DNA of 17,238 nucleotides from Myxococcota bacterium (GTDB lineage: Bacteria > Myxococcota_C > UBA6777), in assembly GCA_963169055.1 (NCBI GenBank), contig CAUJFU010000507.1:1-17238 (forward strand), read 5' to 3'. The notes below the pieces were generated by a model, which was given only the letters and a program-made list of their open reading frames with translations, did no database searches and was not told the DNA's origin. Of this stretch, positions 7,368 through 14,504 are shown piece after piece. The translations under genes and the position numbers were made by a program. How positions within the stretch are numbered: position 1 is the first letter of the stretch; each line of letters begins with the position of its first letter.

Positions 7368-8252
7368 ATGCGCATCGGCTTAGGCTTTCGCATCATCTTC
7401 TTGACCTCCTCGATCGTGCTGCTCACTTCGGCCACACTGATCTTTCTCGCCTACAACCGCGCTTACAACGACCTCCAGTCCAGCATCGCTCGCCGCCTCG
7501 AAGGCATCGCCAACACCACCGCCCTCCAAATCGATGGCGACAACCACGAAACCATCGCCCCCAACAAAAAACTCAACCTCAAAGGCTCTCCCTCCGACGA
7601 AAACCGCGACCAAGCCATCCAAACCCACCTCGCCGCTCTCCCCCCCGCTGACCAAACCCAATACAAATACTTCCTCAAGATCCGAAACTTCCTCGCACAA
7701 GTCCACCGCGTCAACAAGCTCAACACCGATATCTACACCCTCCGCCCCGAAGACAGCACCATGTCCTTTATCGTCATGGCGGGTGGCGGCCAGTACATCG
7801 GGCACACCCACCAATTCACCCCTCAAACCCGCGATGTCCTCAAAACGGGCAAAAGCACCACCAGCAAGATCTACTACGATCAAAACGGGGCATGGCTCTC
7901 TGCCTTTGCCCCCATCCGAAACTCCCAAGGAAAAGTCGTCGCCGTTCTCGAAGTCGACGAAAAACTCGCAACCTTTCAAAATGAACTGGCCATGCAGCTT
8001 TTCTGGCCCGCCGTCGTCGCTGCTCTCGTACTCATCCTTGCCTTGATGCTCTCCATCCTCTTCTCCAAGCGCCTTGTCGCCCGCCTCGCCTACTTGCGCG
8101 ATGTCACCGAAAAGATCTCCCTTGGACAGATGGATCACCCCATCCAGATCCGCTCCAACGATGAGATCGGCGATCTCGCCCAAGCCCTCGAACGTATGCG
8201 CGAATCCCTCAAAATGGCCATGCAGATGCTCGAAGACGAAGACGAAGGCTAA
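7368..8252 (+). CDS. Membrane sensor with periplasmic domain and HAMP domain, no output domain
   Basis: A 294-aa inner-membrane protein: TM1 about residues 8-28, an extracytoplasmic region about 30-208, TM2 about 212-232, and a HAMP domain about 233-287 with the typical hydrophobic heptads and the NDEIGDLAQALERM segment. It ends seven residues after HAMP in an acidic tail. The extracytoplasmic part has a PAS/CACHE-like end (GAWLSAFAPI followed by GKVVAVLEVD). A chemoreceptor or histidine kinase would continue with a signalling or kinase module after HAMP; here a stop follows. The start codon lies 2 bp after the kinase stop and its SD (AAAAGGAG, 7351-7358) is inside the kinase gene, so the two are translationally linked. 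I infer that this protein passes an external signal to the kinase; direct interaction is not shown by the sequence. Confidence 0.88.
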   Translation: MRIGLGFRIIFLTSSIVLLTSATLIFLAYNRAYNDLQSSIARRLEGIANTTALQIDGDNHETIAPNKKLNLKGSPSDENRDQAIQTHLAALPPADQTQYKYFLKIRNFLAQVHRVNKLNTDIYTLRPEDSTMSFIVMAGGGQYIGHTHQFTPQTRDVLKTGKSTTSKIYYDQNGAWLSAFAPIRNSQGKVVAVLEVDEKLATFQNELAMQLFWPAVVAALVLILALMLSILFSKRLVARLAYLRDVTEKISLGQMDHPIQIRSNDEIGDLAQALERMRESLKMAMQMLEDEDEG

Positions 8253-8301
8253 ACCCCTCCCATCGCCCCCTCACAATTCCGCATCCGATCCGTTCTCGCT
8301 C

Positions 8302-8330
8302 TTGACCACCGCCACCCTGTGGATTATATC
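8302..8330 (+). promoter_or_regulatory. Predicted sigma70-type promoter of nfu
   Basis: TTGACC (8302-8307), a 17-bp spacer, then TATATC (8325-8330), about 105 bp upstream of the nfu start. It is the best promoter match in the 183-bp gap after the HAMP gene. Confidence 0.55.
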
Positions 8331-8348
8331 TCTCCGCACGATAACCTA

Positions 8349-8370
8349 CCTCATCACTAGGTGATCGAGG
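8349..8370. promoter_or_regulatory. Palindrome just downstream of the predicted nfu transcription start
   Basis: ATCAC-TAG-GTGAT (8353-8365) is a perfect inverted repeat, flanked by CCTC (8349-8352) and GAGG (8367-8370), which pair with a one-base offset. Its place 10-20 bp after the expected +1 suits a repressor operator or a 5'-UTR hairpin. It does not clearly match a known iron-sulfur regulator site. Confidence 0.4.
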
Positions 8371-8373
8371 TCG

Positions 8374-8421
8374 CGGCTTTTTCTGCCCGCACACAAGCGG
8401 CTTTTTCTGCCCGCATACAAC
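8374..8421 (+). repeat. 24-bp tandem duplication in the nfu leader
   Basis: Two adjacent 24-bp units, 8374-8397 and 8398-8421, each starting CGGCTTTTTCTGCCCGCA and differing at only two positions. They lie between the palindrome and the Shine-Dalgarno sequence of nfu (AAGGAG, 8425-8430). Confidence 0.85.
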
Positions 8422-8435
8422 GACAAGGAGTCCCC

Positions 8436-8975
8436 ATGCGGATCGTGAATCTTGAACCCACACCCAACCCCAACGCCTACAAATTCAACGTCGCGGAACT
8501 CCTGTCCAACGACGCACGTTCTTTCCCCAACCCCGATGCGGGCGCTCGCGATCCGCTGGCTCGCAAGCTGTTTGCTGCAAACGGCGTTGAATCGGTCTTC
8601 TATCTCGGCCACTTTATCACCATCAGCAAACGCGAAAGCGTCGACTGGGGCGACGTGATGAAGCACGTTAGCCAATCTCTCCTCGAATTTGACGCCAGCG
8701 GACTCAAAGACCTCGGCCAAGACACCCAAGCCGACAACAGCCAAGACAGCCCTGTACTCGCCCAGATCAAAGAGATCATCGAAGAGATGGTCTTGCCAGC
8801 CCTCGCCAACGATGGCGGTGGACTCGAAGTCCTCGGCATGGAAGACCACACCGTCTTTATCCGCTACCAAGGCGCTTGTGGAAGCTGCCCAAGCGCCACA
8901 AGCGGCACTCTCATGGCGATCGAACGCTTGCTCCAAAGCCAAATCGACGGATCTTTGCGCGTCCTCCCCGCCTGA
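8436..8975 (+). CDS. nfu: Nfu-type iron-sulfur cluster scaffold/carrier protein
   Basis: A 179-aa protein that should bind a labile Fe-S cluster and hand it to target apoproteins in the cytoplasm. Residues 1 to about 86 match the Nfu N-terminal domain, opening with the diagnostic EPTPNPNAYKF motif and ending near the SVDWGDV segment. Residues about 108-179 are the NifU-like C-terminal domain, with NDGGG at 125-129 and the cluster-binding pair Cys148 and Cys151 in CGSCPSA. This Nfu_N plus NifU_C layout is that of mitochondrial NFU1 and many bacterial Nfu proteins; it differs from E. coli NfuA, whose N-terminal domain is A-type-like. The ATG at 8436 has a good SD 5 nt upstream; the frame is open to a GTG at 8361, but that extension only translates the leader duplication. 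No other Fe-S assembly gene is in the window. Confidence 0.95.
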   Translation: MRIVNLEPTPNPNAYKFNVAELLSNDARSFPNPDAGARDPLARKLFAANGVESVFYLGHFITISKRESVDWGDVMKHVSQSLLEFDASGLKDLGQDTQADNSQDSPVLAQIKEIIEEMVLPALANDGGGLEVLGMEDHTVFIRYQGACGSCPSATSGTLMAIERLLQSQIDGSLRVLPA

Positions 8976-9073
8976 GCTCCCCGAACCTACCTACCAAACA
9001 AACCCCACCGATCCCCCAACAAACCGCCTTCTTCCGGATCATACGAAATCCGCCCATTGCGTGATCGTAAAAC

Positions 9074-9132
9074 GTAGGGGCAGCCCCCTGTGGCTGCCCA
9101 ACCACAGGGCAGTTACAGCGAACTGCACCTAC
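9074..9132. repeat. Nested inverted-repeat (REP/MITE-like) hairpin between convergent genes
   Basis: The outer arms GTAGGGGCAG (9074-9083) and CTGCACCTAC (9123-9132) pair with one mismatch. Inside are a perfect 8-bp stem CCCTGTGG/CCACAGGG around an 8-nt loop and an alternative stem GGCAGCC/GGCTGCC. It lies between the converging nfu and DUF3754 genes. There is no T tract on either side, so it is not a classic terminator. The shape recalls palindromic dispersed repeats. Nothing else is recognisable in 8976-9162. Confidence 0.7.
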
Positions 9133-9162
9133 CCTTCGATCACACATCTTTCGGATTTCGAA

Positions 9163-10902
9163 TCAATCTTCGTTGTAGTTGTAGAGGTTGTCCCAAATGT
9201 GATCCAACACGCGCAAGGCTTCATCCAGCGGCTTGGCTTTGTAACGTTCGATGCCATCGGCTCCTTGGATCACTTGGACGATCGGTAGATCGTGCTCTTC
9301 TTTCTCAGCTTTCTCGATCACCTTGTTGAGCGCGTCATCGACTTCAAAGTCCACTTCCAAACCTTCGAACTTCTCCTTCAAGAACATCTCTGCACGTTCG
9401 TCGATCTCTTCGGCTGTCAGGGCAGTTCCTTCGGCGTACAGGATGTAATAGCACAAGATCGCCTCTTTGAACTCTTGTTCTTCGAGCGTATCCATCAGGT
9501 ACTGCAACACACCGATGTTGTTATCAAGGTTTTTGTTGTAAAGGTCTTGCGTGATCTTGGCTTGGTAGGTCGCCTTCGTGCGGCGGTAGCCCAACACCAA
9601 CTTGACCGAATACGCAGCCAACACCGAAACCACGATCAATGCGGCACTTCCGCTGCCACCTTTCAGACTTTTGTAAAGTGCGAAAAAGCCCAAGAGTACG
9701 GTGATCACCAACATTGTCACGTCGAAGGACTTCATCCGCATGTTTTTTTCGGGGAAGATGATCTCGCTGTCTGCAAGCGGGATATGCTTGAACATCTTGA
9801 TGTGCATCGTCCAATCCCGCGCACCTTCGGGGGGCTTCTTTGCCGCGATGATCTTGCCTAGCACAGGGATCTTTTCCATCCAACTCGGAGGGGTCGGAGG
9901 CCGCAAACGAAACAAGCTAATCACACGTTGCATCGCGGGTTCTTGAAGCTTGATCGGTTTGAACAATTGGGTGGCTGCTTTGGGTTGTGTCGCAAGGTTT
10001 TGACGGCGCACCCATCGGCGTTCAAACACGGTGGTTCGTTCTTCATCGTTTCCAGACACCGCTTCGGGCTTGGACTTATCTTCGCCAAAAAACTCCACCA
10101 AGACGTTTCCAGATTTTTTGTCACCGCGCAGTTTTTCGATCAGGATTTGGATCAGTACCAGCACCACCCCCAACGCTCGCGACAACAAAAAGTCGATCTT
10201 TTCCATCAAAAACAGACCTTCGGTCTTGTCGCGCTCGATCCCTCGGTGAAACACCAAGATGTTGTTGTCGAATTCCTTCGGCAAAGACAGCGCTTGTTCC
10301 ACAGGTTCATCAAGCCCCAAGCTCTCTTCTTGCTTTTGGCCCTCGGGGGTCTTCAGATGCTCAAAGTATTGCGTCAACATCCGAGGATCGAACACATTCC
10401 AGTTGATATCCACGGGCAGATCGAACAAATAGCTGTGTTCACAGGCCCGCACATAGTCCTCTTCGGTCATCGGGTTGAAGTTGCCTCGGAACATCGTCTT
10501 GAGGAAATTCGTCAAAAACCGACGCTCCCGCCACAACAACTCTTCTTCCGAAACACCTTCGCGCATCTGTTCGCCTGTATCGGGCGCAAAGTACTCGTAA
10601 TCTTCTTTCAACTCATTGAGGACACGATGGTAAAAGAAGTGGTACAACCCTTCGGAAAGCTCCATCAAGTGGCGAAAGCCTTCTTCGTTGGCCGCCACTT
10701 GGGGATGTTGGTTGATGGCGCGCACGAAACGCGCCTTGCTGACGGGGATATAGTGTTCGTGGGGGATCTCTACCCAGTCCCCGGGCTTCCATTCTCCGCT
10801 GACAGGCGGCGCTTCGCCTTGGAAAAACAAGCCCTGTTCGATCCATTCACCTTGTTGCACCACAGCGGCCTGTGAGGCACCGCCTTGTCCTTGTTCGCTC
10901 AT
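9163..10902 (-). CDS. DUF3754 (TMEM143-like) membrane protein
   Basis: A 579-aa protein of unknown function. The assignment rests on the segment FDNNILVFHRGIERDKTEG at about 211-229 and the block IPLADSEIIFPEKNMRMKSFD at about 374-394 leading into membrane helices. Both are typical of DUF3754, a family that includes the mitochondrial protein TMEM143. The N-terminal about 200 residues look soluble and helical and carry a Trp/aromatic-rich start. A mildly hydrophobic stretch lies at about 243-257. Two clear membrane helices follow at about 394-412 and 419-437. The soluble C-terminal part (about 440-579) is rich in Glu/Asp/Lys. There is no signal peptide. The start has a strong SD (AAGGAGG, 5 nt before the ATG, complement of 10908-10914). 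It is a single gene convergent with nfu. No catalytic motif could be identified. Confidence 0.8.
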   Translation of the reverse strand: MSEQGQGGASQAAVVQQGEWIEQGLFFQGEAPPVSGEWKPGDWVEIPHEHYIPVSKARFVRAINQHPQVAANEEGFRHLMELSEGLYHFFYHRVLNELKEDYEYFAPDTGEQMREGVSEEELLWRERRFLTNFLKTMFRGNFNPMTEEDYVRACEHSYLFDLPVDINWNVFDPRMLTQYFEHLKTPEGQKQEESLGLDEPVEQALSLPKEFDNNILVFHRGIERDKTEGLFLMEKIDFLLSRALGVVLVLIQILIEKLRGDKKSGNVLVEFFGEDKSKPEAVSGNDEERTTVFERRWVRRQNLATQPKAATQLFKPIKLQEPAMQRVISLFRLRPPTPPSWMEKIPVLGKIIAAKKPPEGARDWTMHIKMFKHIPLADSEIIFPEKNMRMKSFDVTMLVITVLLGFFALYKSLKGGSGSAALIVVSVLAAYSVKLVLGYRRTKATYQAKITQDLYNKNLDNNIGVLQYLMDTLEEQEFKEAILCYYILYAEGTALTAEEIDERAEMFLKEKFEGLEVDFEVDDALNKVIEKAEKEEHDLPIVQVIQGADGIERYKAKPLDEALRVLDHIWDNLYNYNED

Positions 10903-11079
10903 TCAAACCTCCTTCGTTGGTTTCATCTACTGCGCCACCCCGATGTTCTCGACACAACTTCCCTTCTATCCGCGATTTGCAACGGCTTCAAGGGCGGCCC
11001 TTTATCCTAAAAAACACATCTGTCGGATGTTGACAGAGGAACCCAACCCCGTCAAGAGATCGCTCCGCTCTCGCATACC
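10903..11079. promoter_or_regulatory. Upstream region of the DUF3754 gene
   Basis: Read on the minus strand, it holds TTGAAG, a 17-bp spacer and TAGAAG, a weak promoter match. It also contains the short palindrome AAGGGC-G-GCCCTT (10990-11002) and an inverted repeat TCTGTC/GACAGA (11019-11024 and 11032-11037). Any of these could serve regulation. No protein-coding gene is evident. Confidence 0.3.
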
Positions 11080-11240
11080 GCAGGCACTTGTTTGTGCGTC
11101 GTTCTACACAGCATTCCGCAAGCACTCGCTTGTGCGTCGTTCTACACAGCATCCCGCAAGTACTCGCTTGTGCGCCGATAAACATCGTGTTTCGCAAGTG
11201 CTCGCTTGTGCGCTGATAAACATCGCGTTTCGCAAGCCCT
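11080..11240. repeat. Four 38-bp tandem repeats plus a partial fifth
   Basis: Units begin at 11080, 11118, 11156 and 11194, each exactly 38 bp, and a partial unit begins at 11232. Every unit starts with a variant of GCAAGCACTCGCTTGTGCG. This includes the small hairpin CAAGC-ACTC-GCTTG, kept with changes such as CAAGT/GCTTG. The second half comes in two types: units 1-2 carry GTTCTACACAGCAT and units 3-4 carry GATAAACATCG. 38 is not a multiple of 3, so coding of a repeated peptide is unlikely. There are no unique spacers, so this is not a CRISPR array. Confidence 0.9.
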
Positions 11241-11244
11241 GTAT

Positions 11245-11277
11245 GGTGGGGCGTAGGGCAATGCCCCACAAAACCCC
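11245..11277 (-). repeat. Hairpin fragment related to the structured dispersed repeat
   Basis: On the minus strand this reads TTTTGTGGGGCATTGCCC followed by TACGCCCCAC. It resembles the left end of copy B (TTTTGTGGGGTTTCACCCCAC). Only the hairpin end is present; the conserved CAAACCAACG and CGAACACGGGAG blocks are missing. Confidence 0.45.
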
Positions 11278-11348
11278 ATCCCCAACGTGACTTTTCTAAA
11301 CCGCTGTTGAAACCCCATCCCCAACGTGACTTTTCTGAACCGCTGTTG
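11271..11348. repeat. 39-bp tandem duplication upstream of thrA
   Basis: Units at 11271-11309 and 11310-11348 differ at one position (CTAAACC against CTGAACC). Near identity points to a recent duplication. It lies 145-220 bp upstream of the thrA start. The remaining 11349-11492 holds TTGACG (11362-11367), a 17-bp spacer and a poor TACTCC, a doubtful promoter. Confidence 0.9.
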
Positions 11349-11492
11349 GTGTGGTTCCCCCTTGACGCATCCGCAGCGTTGCGCTACTCCGACGCAACCA
11401 TTCCGACGCGCAAAACAGCCACCTGCTTCGTTGCCTGAGCGTGGCCTATCGACAAGCGCGTCCTTCTTCGTCGCCCTGTGGAGGCTTGATCG

Positions 11493-14033
11493 ATGCAAGC
11501 GCACTCTCGTTTCCGAGTCCTCAAGTTTGGCGGAACCTCCCTTCACCAGCCTCATCTGCTCCATCGTGTGATCCGCATCATCGCACACACACACACCGAA
11601 GGCCCTACTGCTGTCGTGGTTTCCGCGATCGGCGACACCACCGAGATGTTGCTCCAAGCTGCACACACCGCTGCACAGGGCAAAATCACCGAAGCAGAGG
11701 CCCTCGTCGATCACATCCACGATCTCGCCCTGCACAACGCGCTCGCTTGCATGCGGCAGATGCGCACAGATCGCGATCCACGCGGCGACCTAGACGATGC
11801 CTTGAAGATGACACCGCAGGCCCGCGAACTTCTTACGCCGCTTCGTCAGATCTTGCTTGGGATCAGCCTCCTTCGCCAGAAAACCCTACAATCTCTCGAT
11901 CTTGTGATGTCCTTTGGCGAACGCCTCAGCGCCCGCCTACTCGCTCTCTTGCTTCGAGCTGAAGGCTTTGACGCCACCGATGTCGACGCTCGCACATGGC
12001 TTGTCACCGACGATAACTTCGGTGCTGCCGAGGTCAACAATGCGATCAGCCGCGAGCGATTGCGCGATCTCTCGCAACAGTGGGGAAACAAGATCACCGT
12101 TCACACAGGATTCATCGGCCAAACCGAAGACGGATGCGTCACGACGCTTGGGCGCAATGGCTCCGATTACACCGCCACCTTGCTTGCCAACTTCCTCGAA
12201 GCCGAACGTGTCGAGCGTTGGACCAGCCTCCCGGGCGTCATGACTGCCGATCCCGCCATCGTCCCCGACGCTTATCCTGTCCAACAACTCAGCTATCTCG
12301 AAGCCCTCGAACTGGCGCATTATGGCTCTCGCGTTCTCCACCCACGCACCATGCTCCCGCTGCTTGAAGCCGATATCCCGATGCGTATCCGAAATGTCGA
12401 ATCTCCCGAAGATCACGGCACTTGGATCCACCGCGAACGCAAAGACCTCGACAACCGACCCACCTGCGTCACTTCGCTCGAAAACCTCGCATTGATCGAT
12501 ATCCGATGGCGCAAACTCTCCAAACAAGCCCACATGAGCGAGCGTGTCCTCCAAGCTCTCCGCCAAGCTGATATCCCCCTCTGGATGGCCACACAACCCG
12601 CCCACGGCCAAGCCGTCGCTGTCGTCCTCCCACACGAACGCCTCGCCGATGCCGTCCGTGTCCTCGAAGCCGAACTCAGCGCCGAACGCCTCCGCCAAGA
12701 AGCCGAACCCTTCGAGATCGTGGCCCCTGTCACTTTGCTCTCTCTTGTCGGCGAAGGCATGTCTCCCGAAGAAGACGTCACAGGAAGATTCTTCCGAACC
12801 CTCGGAACGGTCGGTGTTTCTGTCCTCGCCATCGCCCAAGGCAAAAGCTCTCGTTCGATCTCCTGCGTCATCGACGCCCAAGATACCCACGTCGCCGTTC
12901 GCACCGTCCATGCGGCCTTTAACTTCGCTCACCAAGATGTCAGCGTCTTTCTCCTCGGCCAAGGCGTTGTCGGCAGCCAGCTTCAACAGCAACTTCAAAC
13001 CCAACATCAAAAGCTACGCGAACAACACGACGTCCACTTGCGTCTCGTTGGACTTGCCAACAGCCGCGAGATCGCCTTTCACCCCGAAGGCATCGCCCCC
13101 ACCAGCCAGATCCACGATCTCCCCAAGTCCATCCGTTCGCCTCACGATACCCCTCACTTGCTTGCTGCACTCGATCGCTTGCGCCGTTTGCCTGTTCCGA
13201 TCCTTGTTGATTGTACCGCCGCTTCCGAAATGCAACTGCTCTACAAAGAAGCCTTTGCTCGCGGAATCCACGTCGTCGCCGCCAACAAAAAACCCCTCAC
13301 CATCCCTTGGCCCGAACGACAAGAACTTCTCCAATCCGCACGCACCCACCATCGCGCCTATCGCTACGAAACCACCGTCGGTGCAAGCCTCCCTGTGATC
13401 GACACCCTCCAATCCCTCGTCCGTACAGGCGATCGCGTCCTCCGCATCGAAGGCTCCTTCTCGGGAACCCTCGGCTACCTCAGCGACAAAGTCATGTCGG
13501 GGACTCCCCTCTCTCAAGCCGTCCGAACCGCCCGTGAACTCGGCTATACCGAACCTCAACCCCAAGATGATCTCTCCGGCCTCGATGTCGCCCGAAAAGC
13601 CCTGATCCTGATCCGCGAACTCGGCCTTCCCATCGAACTCGAACAGATCACCGTCGAACCCCTCGTCCCCGAAGATATCCTCGCCAAACGCGATCTCAAC
13701 GACTTCTTCGCCGCCCTCGAACAACACGACCGCGCTTTCCAACAACACATCGACGCCCTCCAATCCGACAACAAGACCTTCCGTTATCTCGCCATCCTCG
13801 TCCCTCCCACCGCACCCAACGAACCCTTCGAAGCCCGCGTCGGTCCCGTCGGCATCCCCAACCATCATCCCGCCACACGCCTCCGTGGTTCCGAGTCTTT
13901 CGTCGCCTTCACCACCGAACGTTACCAAGAATACCCCATGATCGTCCAAGGTGCTGGCGCTGGCGGAGCCGTCACCGCCGCCGGTGTCCTCGCCGATATC
14001 TTCCGTATCGCACAGCATCTGCGCGGTCGCTAA
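11493..14033 (+). CDS. thrA: Bifunctional aspartokinase / homoserine dehydrogenase
   Basis: An 846-aa fused enzyme catalysing the first step (aspartate to aspartyl phosphate) and the third step (aspartate semialdehyde to homoserine) of threonine/methionine synthesis. The kinase part covers about 1-315: KFGGTS (11-16), VVSAIGDTT, SFGERLSARLL, TLGRNGSDYTA (218-228) and the GSRVLHPRT segment. ACT-type regulatory domains lie at about 330-475, with the second marked by LLSLVGEGM and a GVSVLAIAQGKSSRSIS segment. The dehydrogenase begins near 483 with the GxGxxG nucleotide site (489-494), followed by VDCTA, VVAANKKPL, ETTVGASLPVI, GSFSGTLGYL and DDLSGLDVARK (691-701). E. coli ThrA is 820 aa and MetL 810, so this is full length. 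GGAGG lies 8 nt before the ATG. No thrB or thrC is adjacent. The ACT domains imply amino-acid feedback, but the effector (Thr or none) cannot be read here. Confidence 0.95.
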   Translation: MQAHSRFRVLKFGGTSLHQPHLLHRVIRIIAHTHTEGPTAVVVSAIGDTTEMLLQAAHTAAQGKITEAEALVDHIHDLALHNALACMRQMRTDRDPRGDLDDALKMTPQARELLTPLRQILLGISLLRQKTLQSLDLVMSFGERLSARLLALLLRAEGFDATDVDARTWLVTDDNFGAAEVNNAISRERLRDLSQQWGNKITVHTGFIGQTEDGCVTTLGRNGSDYTATLLANFLEAERVERWTSLPGVMTADPAIVPDAYPVQQLSYLEALELAHYGSRVLHPRTMLPLLEADIPMRIRNVESPEDHGTWIHRERKDLDNRPTCVTSLENLALIDIRWRKLSKQAHMSERVLQALRQADIPLWMATQPAHGQAVAVVLPHERLADAVRVLEAELSAERLRQEAEPFEIVAPVTLLSLVGEGMSPEEDVTGRFFRTLGTVGVSVLAIAQGKSSRSISCVIDAQDTHVAVRTVHAAFNFAHQDVSVFLLGQGVVGSQLQQQLQTQHQKLREQHDVHLRLVGLANSREIAFHPEGIAPTSQIHDLPKSIRSPHDTPHLLAALDRLRRLPVPILVDCTAASEMQLLYKEAFARGIHVVAANKKPLTIPWPERQELLQSARTHHRAYRYETTVGASLPVIDTLQSLVRTGDRVLRIEGSFSGTLGYLSDKVMSGTPLSQAVRTARELGYTEPQPQDDLSGLDVARKALILIRELGLPIELEQITVEPLVPEDILAKRDLNDFFAALEQHDRAFQQHIDALQSDNKTFRYLAILVPPTAPNEPFEARVGPVGIPNHHPATRLRGSESFVAFTTERYQEYPMIVQGAGAGGAVTAAGVLADIFRIAQHLRGR

Positions 14034-14094
14034 TCCCCCCCCTCTCTTCGATCTTTCCCGTCTGTTCGGCCCTTCCCCGTTCTTCGGCTTTTGT

Positions 14095-14214
14095 GGGGTT
14101 TCACCCCACACCCCACAAGGGACTGTCGCCCCTTGACCCCGTGTTGGCGGGGTGATCACTGTTTTTCAAACCAACGACGGCACCGCTTGAAATAGCGCGA
14201 ACACGGGAGTTTTT
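14095..14214 (+). repeat. Structured dispersed repeat, copy B (3' of thrA)
   Basis: Second copy of the element at 1283-1404, same strand, starting 61 bp after the thrA stop. The left hairpin is here GTGGGGT-ttc-ACCCCAC (14093-14109). Against copy A its closing pair has changed from C-G to T-A, keeping the stem. The second hairpin keeps its AAGGG/CCCTT stem with a different loop. The blocks TGTTTTTCAAACCAACG and GCGAACACGGGAGTTTT are unchanged. Confidence 0.8.
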
Positions 14215-14411
14215 CTCTGCCAACCTCCCGAGCGGTAGCCTTCGCTCTATCCTTGCGCCGATGGAGACCGTCAAGAGCCTCCGAGCGGAAACCAGATCCG
14301 AAGTTGTTCGAGAGGTGTGGGATGTGAAGGTTCCACAACGTATCGCCCCGACCTCAAACAACAAGCTCGGCCATCACACAAGACCGACGATACGCTCCGC
14401 AAACAACGTGC
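14215..14411. other. Non-coding stretch between repeat copy B and the hsdR promoter
   Basis: No convincing gene, RNA or known repeat. There is one short hairpin GAGCG/CGCTC near 14232-14249. Small open frames here lack ribosome binding sites and recognisable protein features. It may be a junction between the thrA region and an acquired restriction locus. Confidence 0.4.
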
Positions 14412-14440
14412 TTGATCACGCACGAAGGTCAAGCTATGGT
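14412..14440 (+). promoter_or_regulatory. Predicted sigma70-type promoter of hsdR
   Basis: TTGATC (14412-14417), a 17-bp spacer, then TATGGT (14435-14440), about 65 bp upstream of the hsdR start. Motif match only. Confidence 0.45.
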
Positions 14441-14504
14441 AGCAACCCACAAAGATTCACTCCCGCCCTGTGCTACAGAGGGGCATCGCTGTAGGATATC
14501 GTCC

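Noticed and set aside
8361-8435. GTG-initiated N-terminal extension of Nfu
   Set aside because: It would only translate the 24-bp leader duplication. The ATG at 8436 has a proper SD and begins exactly at the conserved Nfu N-terminus.
11080-11240. Tandem repeats considered as a CRISPR array
   Set aside because: Units are contiguous, with no unique spacers of regular length and no cas genes nearby.
10943-11290. 115-codon plus-strand open frame across the 38-bp array
   Set aside because: The repeat length is not a multiple of three, so the frame changes from unit to unit; no RBS and no protein-like pattern.
11937-14159. Two long antisense open frames (about 357 and 381 codons) opposite thrA
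   Set aside because: Their translations are low-complexity and rich in Gly/Asp/Glu/Phe, as expected from reversing biased thrA codons. thrA is intact on the other strand.
14261-14494. 77-codon open frame upstream of hsdR, considered as a small regulator
   Set aside because: No ribosome binding site, no helix-turn-helix pattern, and it spans the predicted hsdR promoter.
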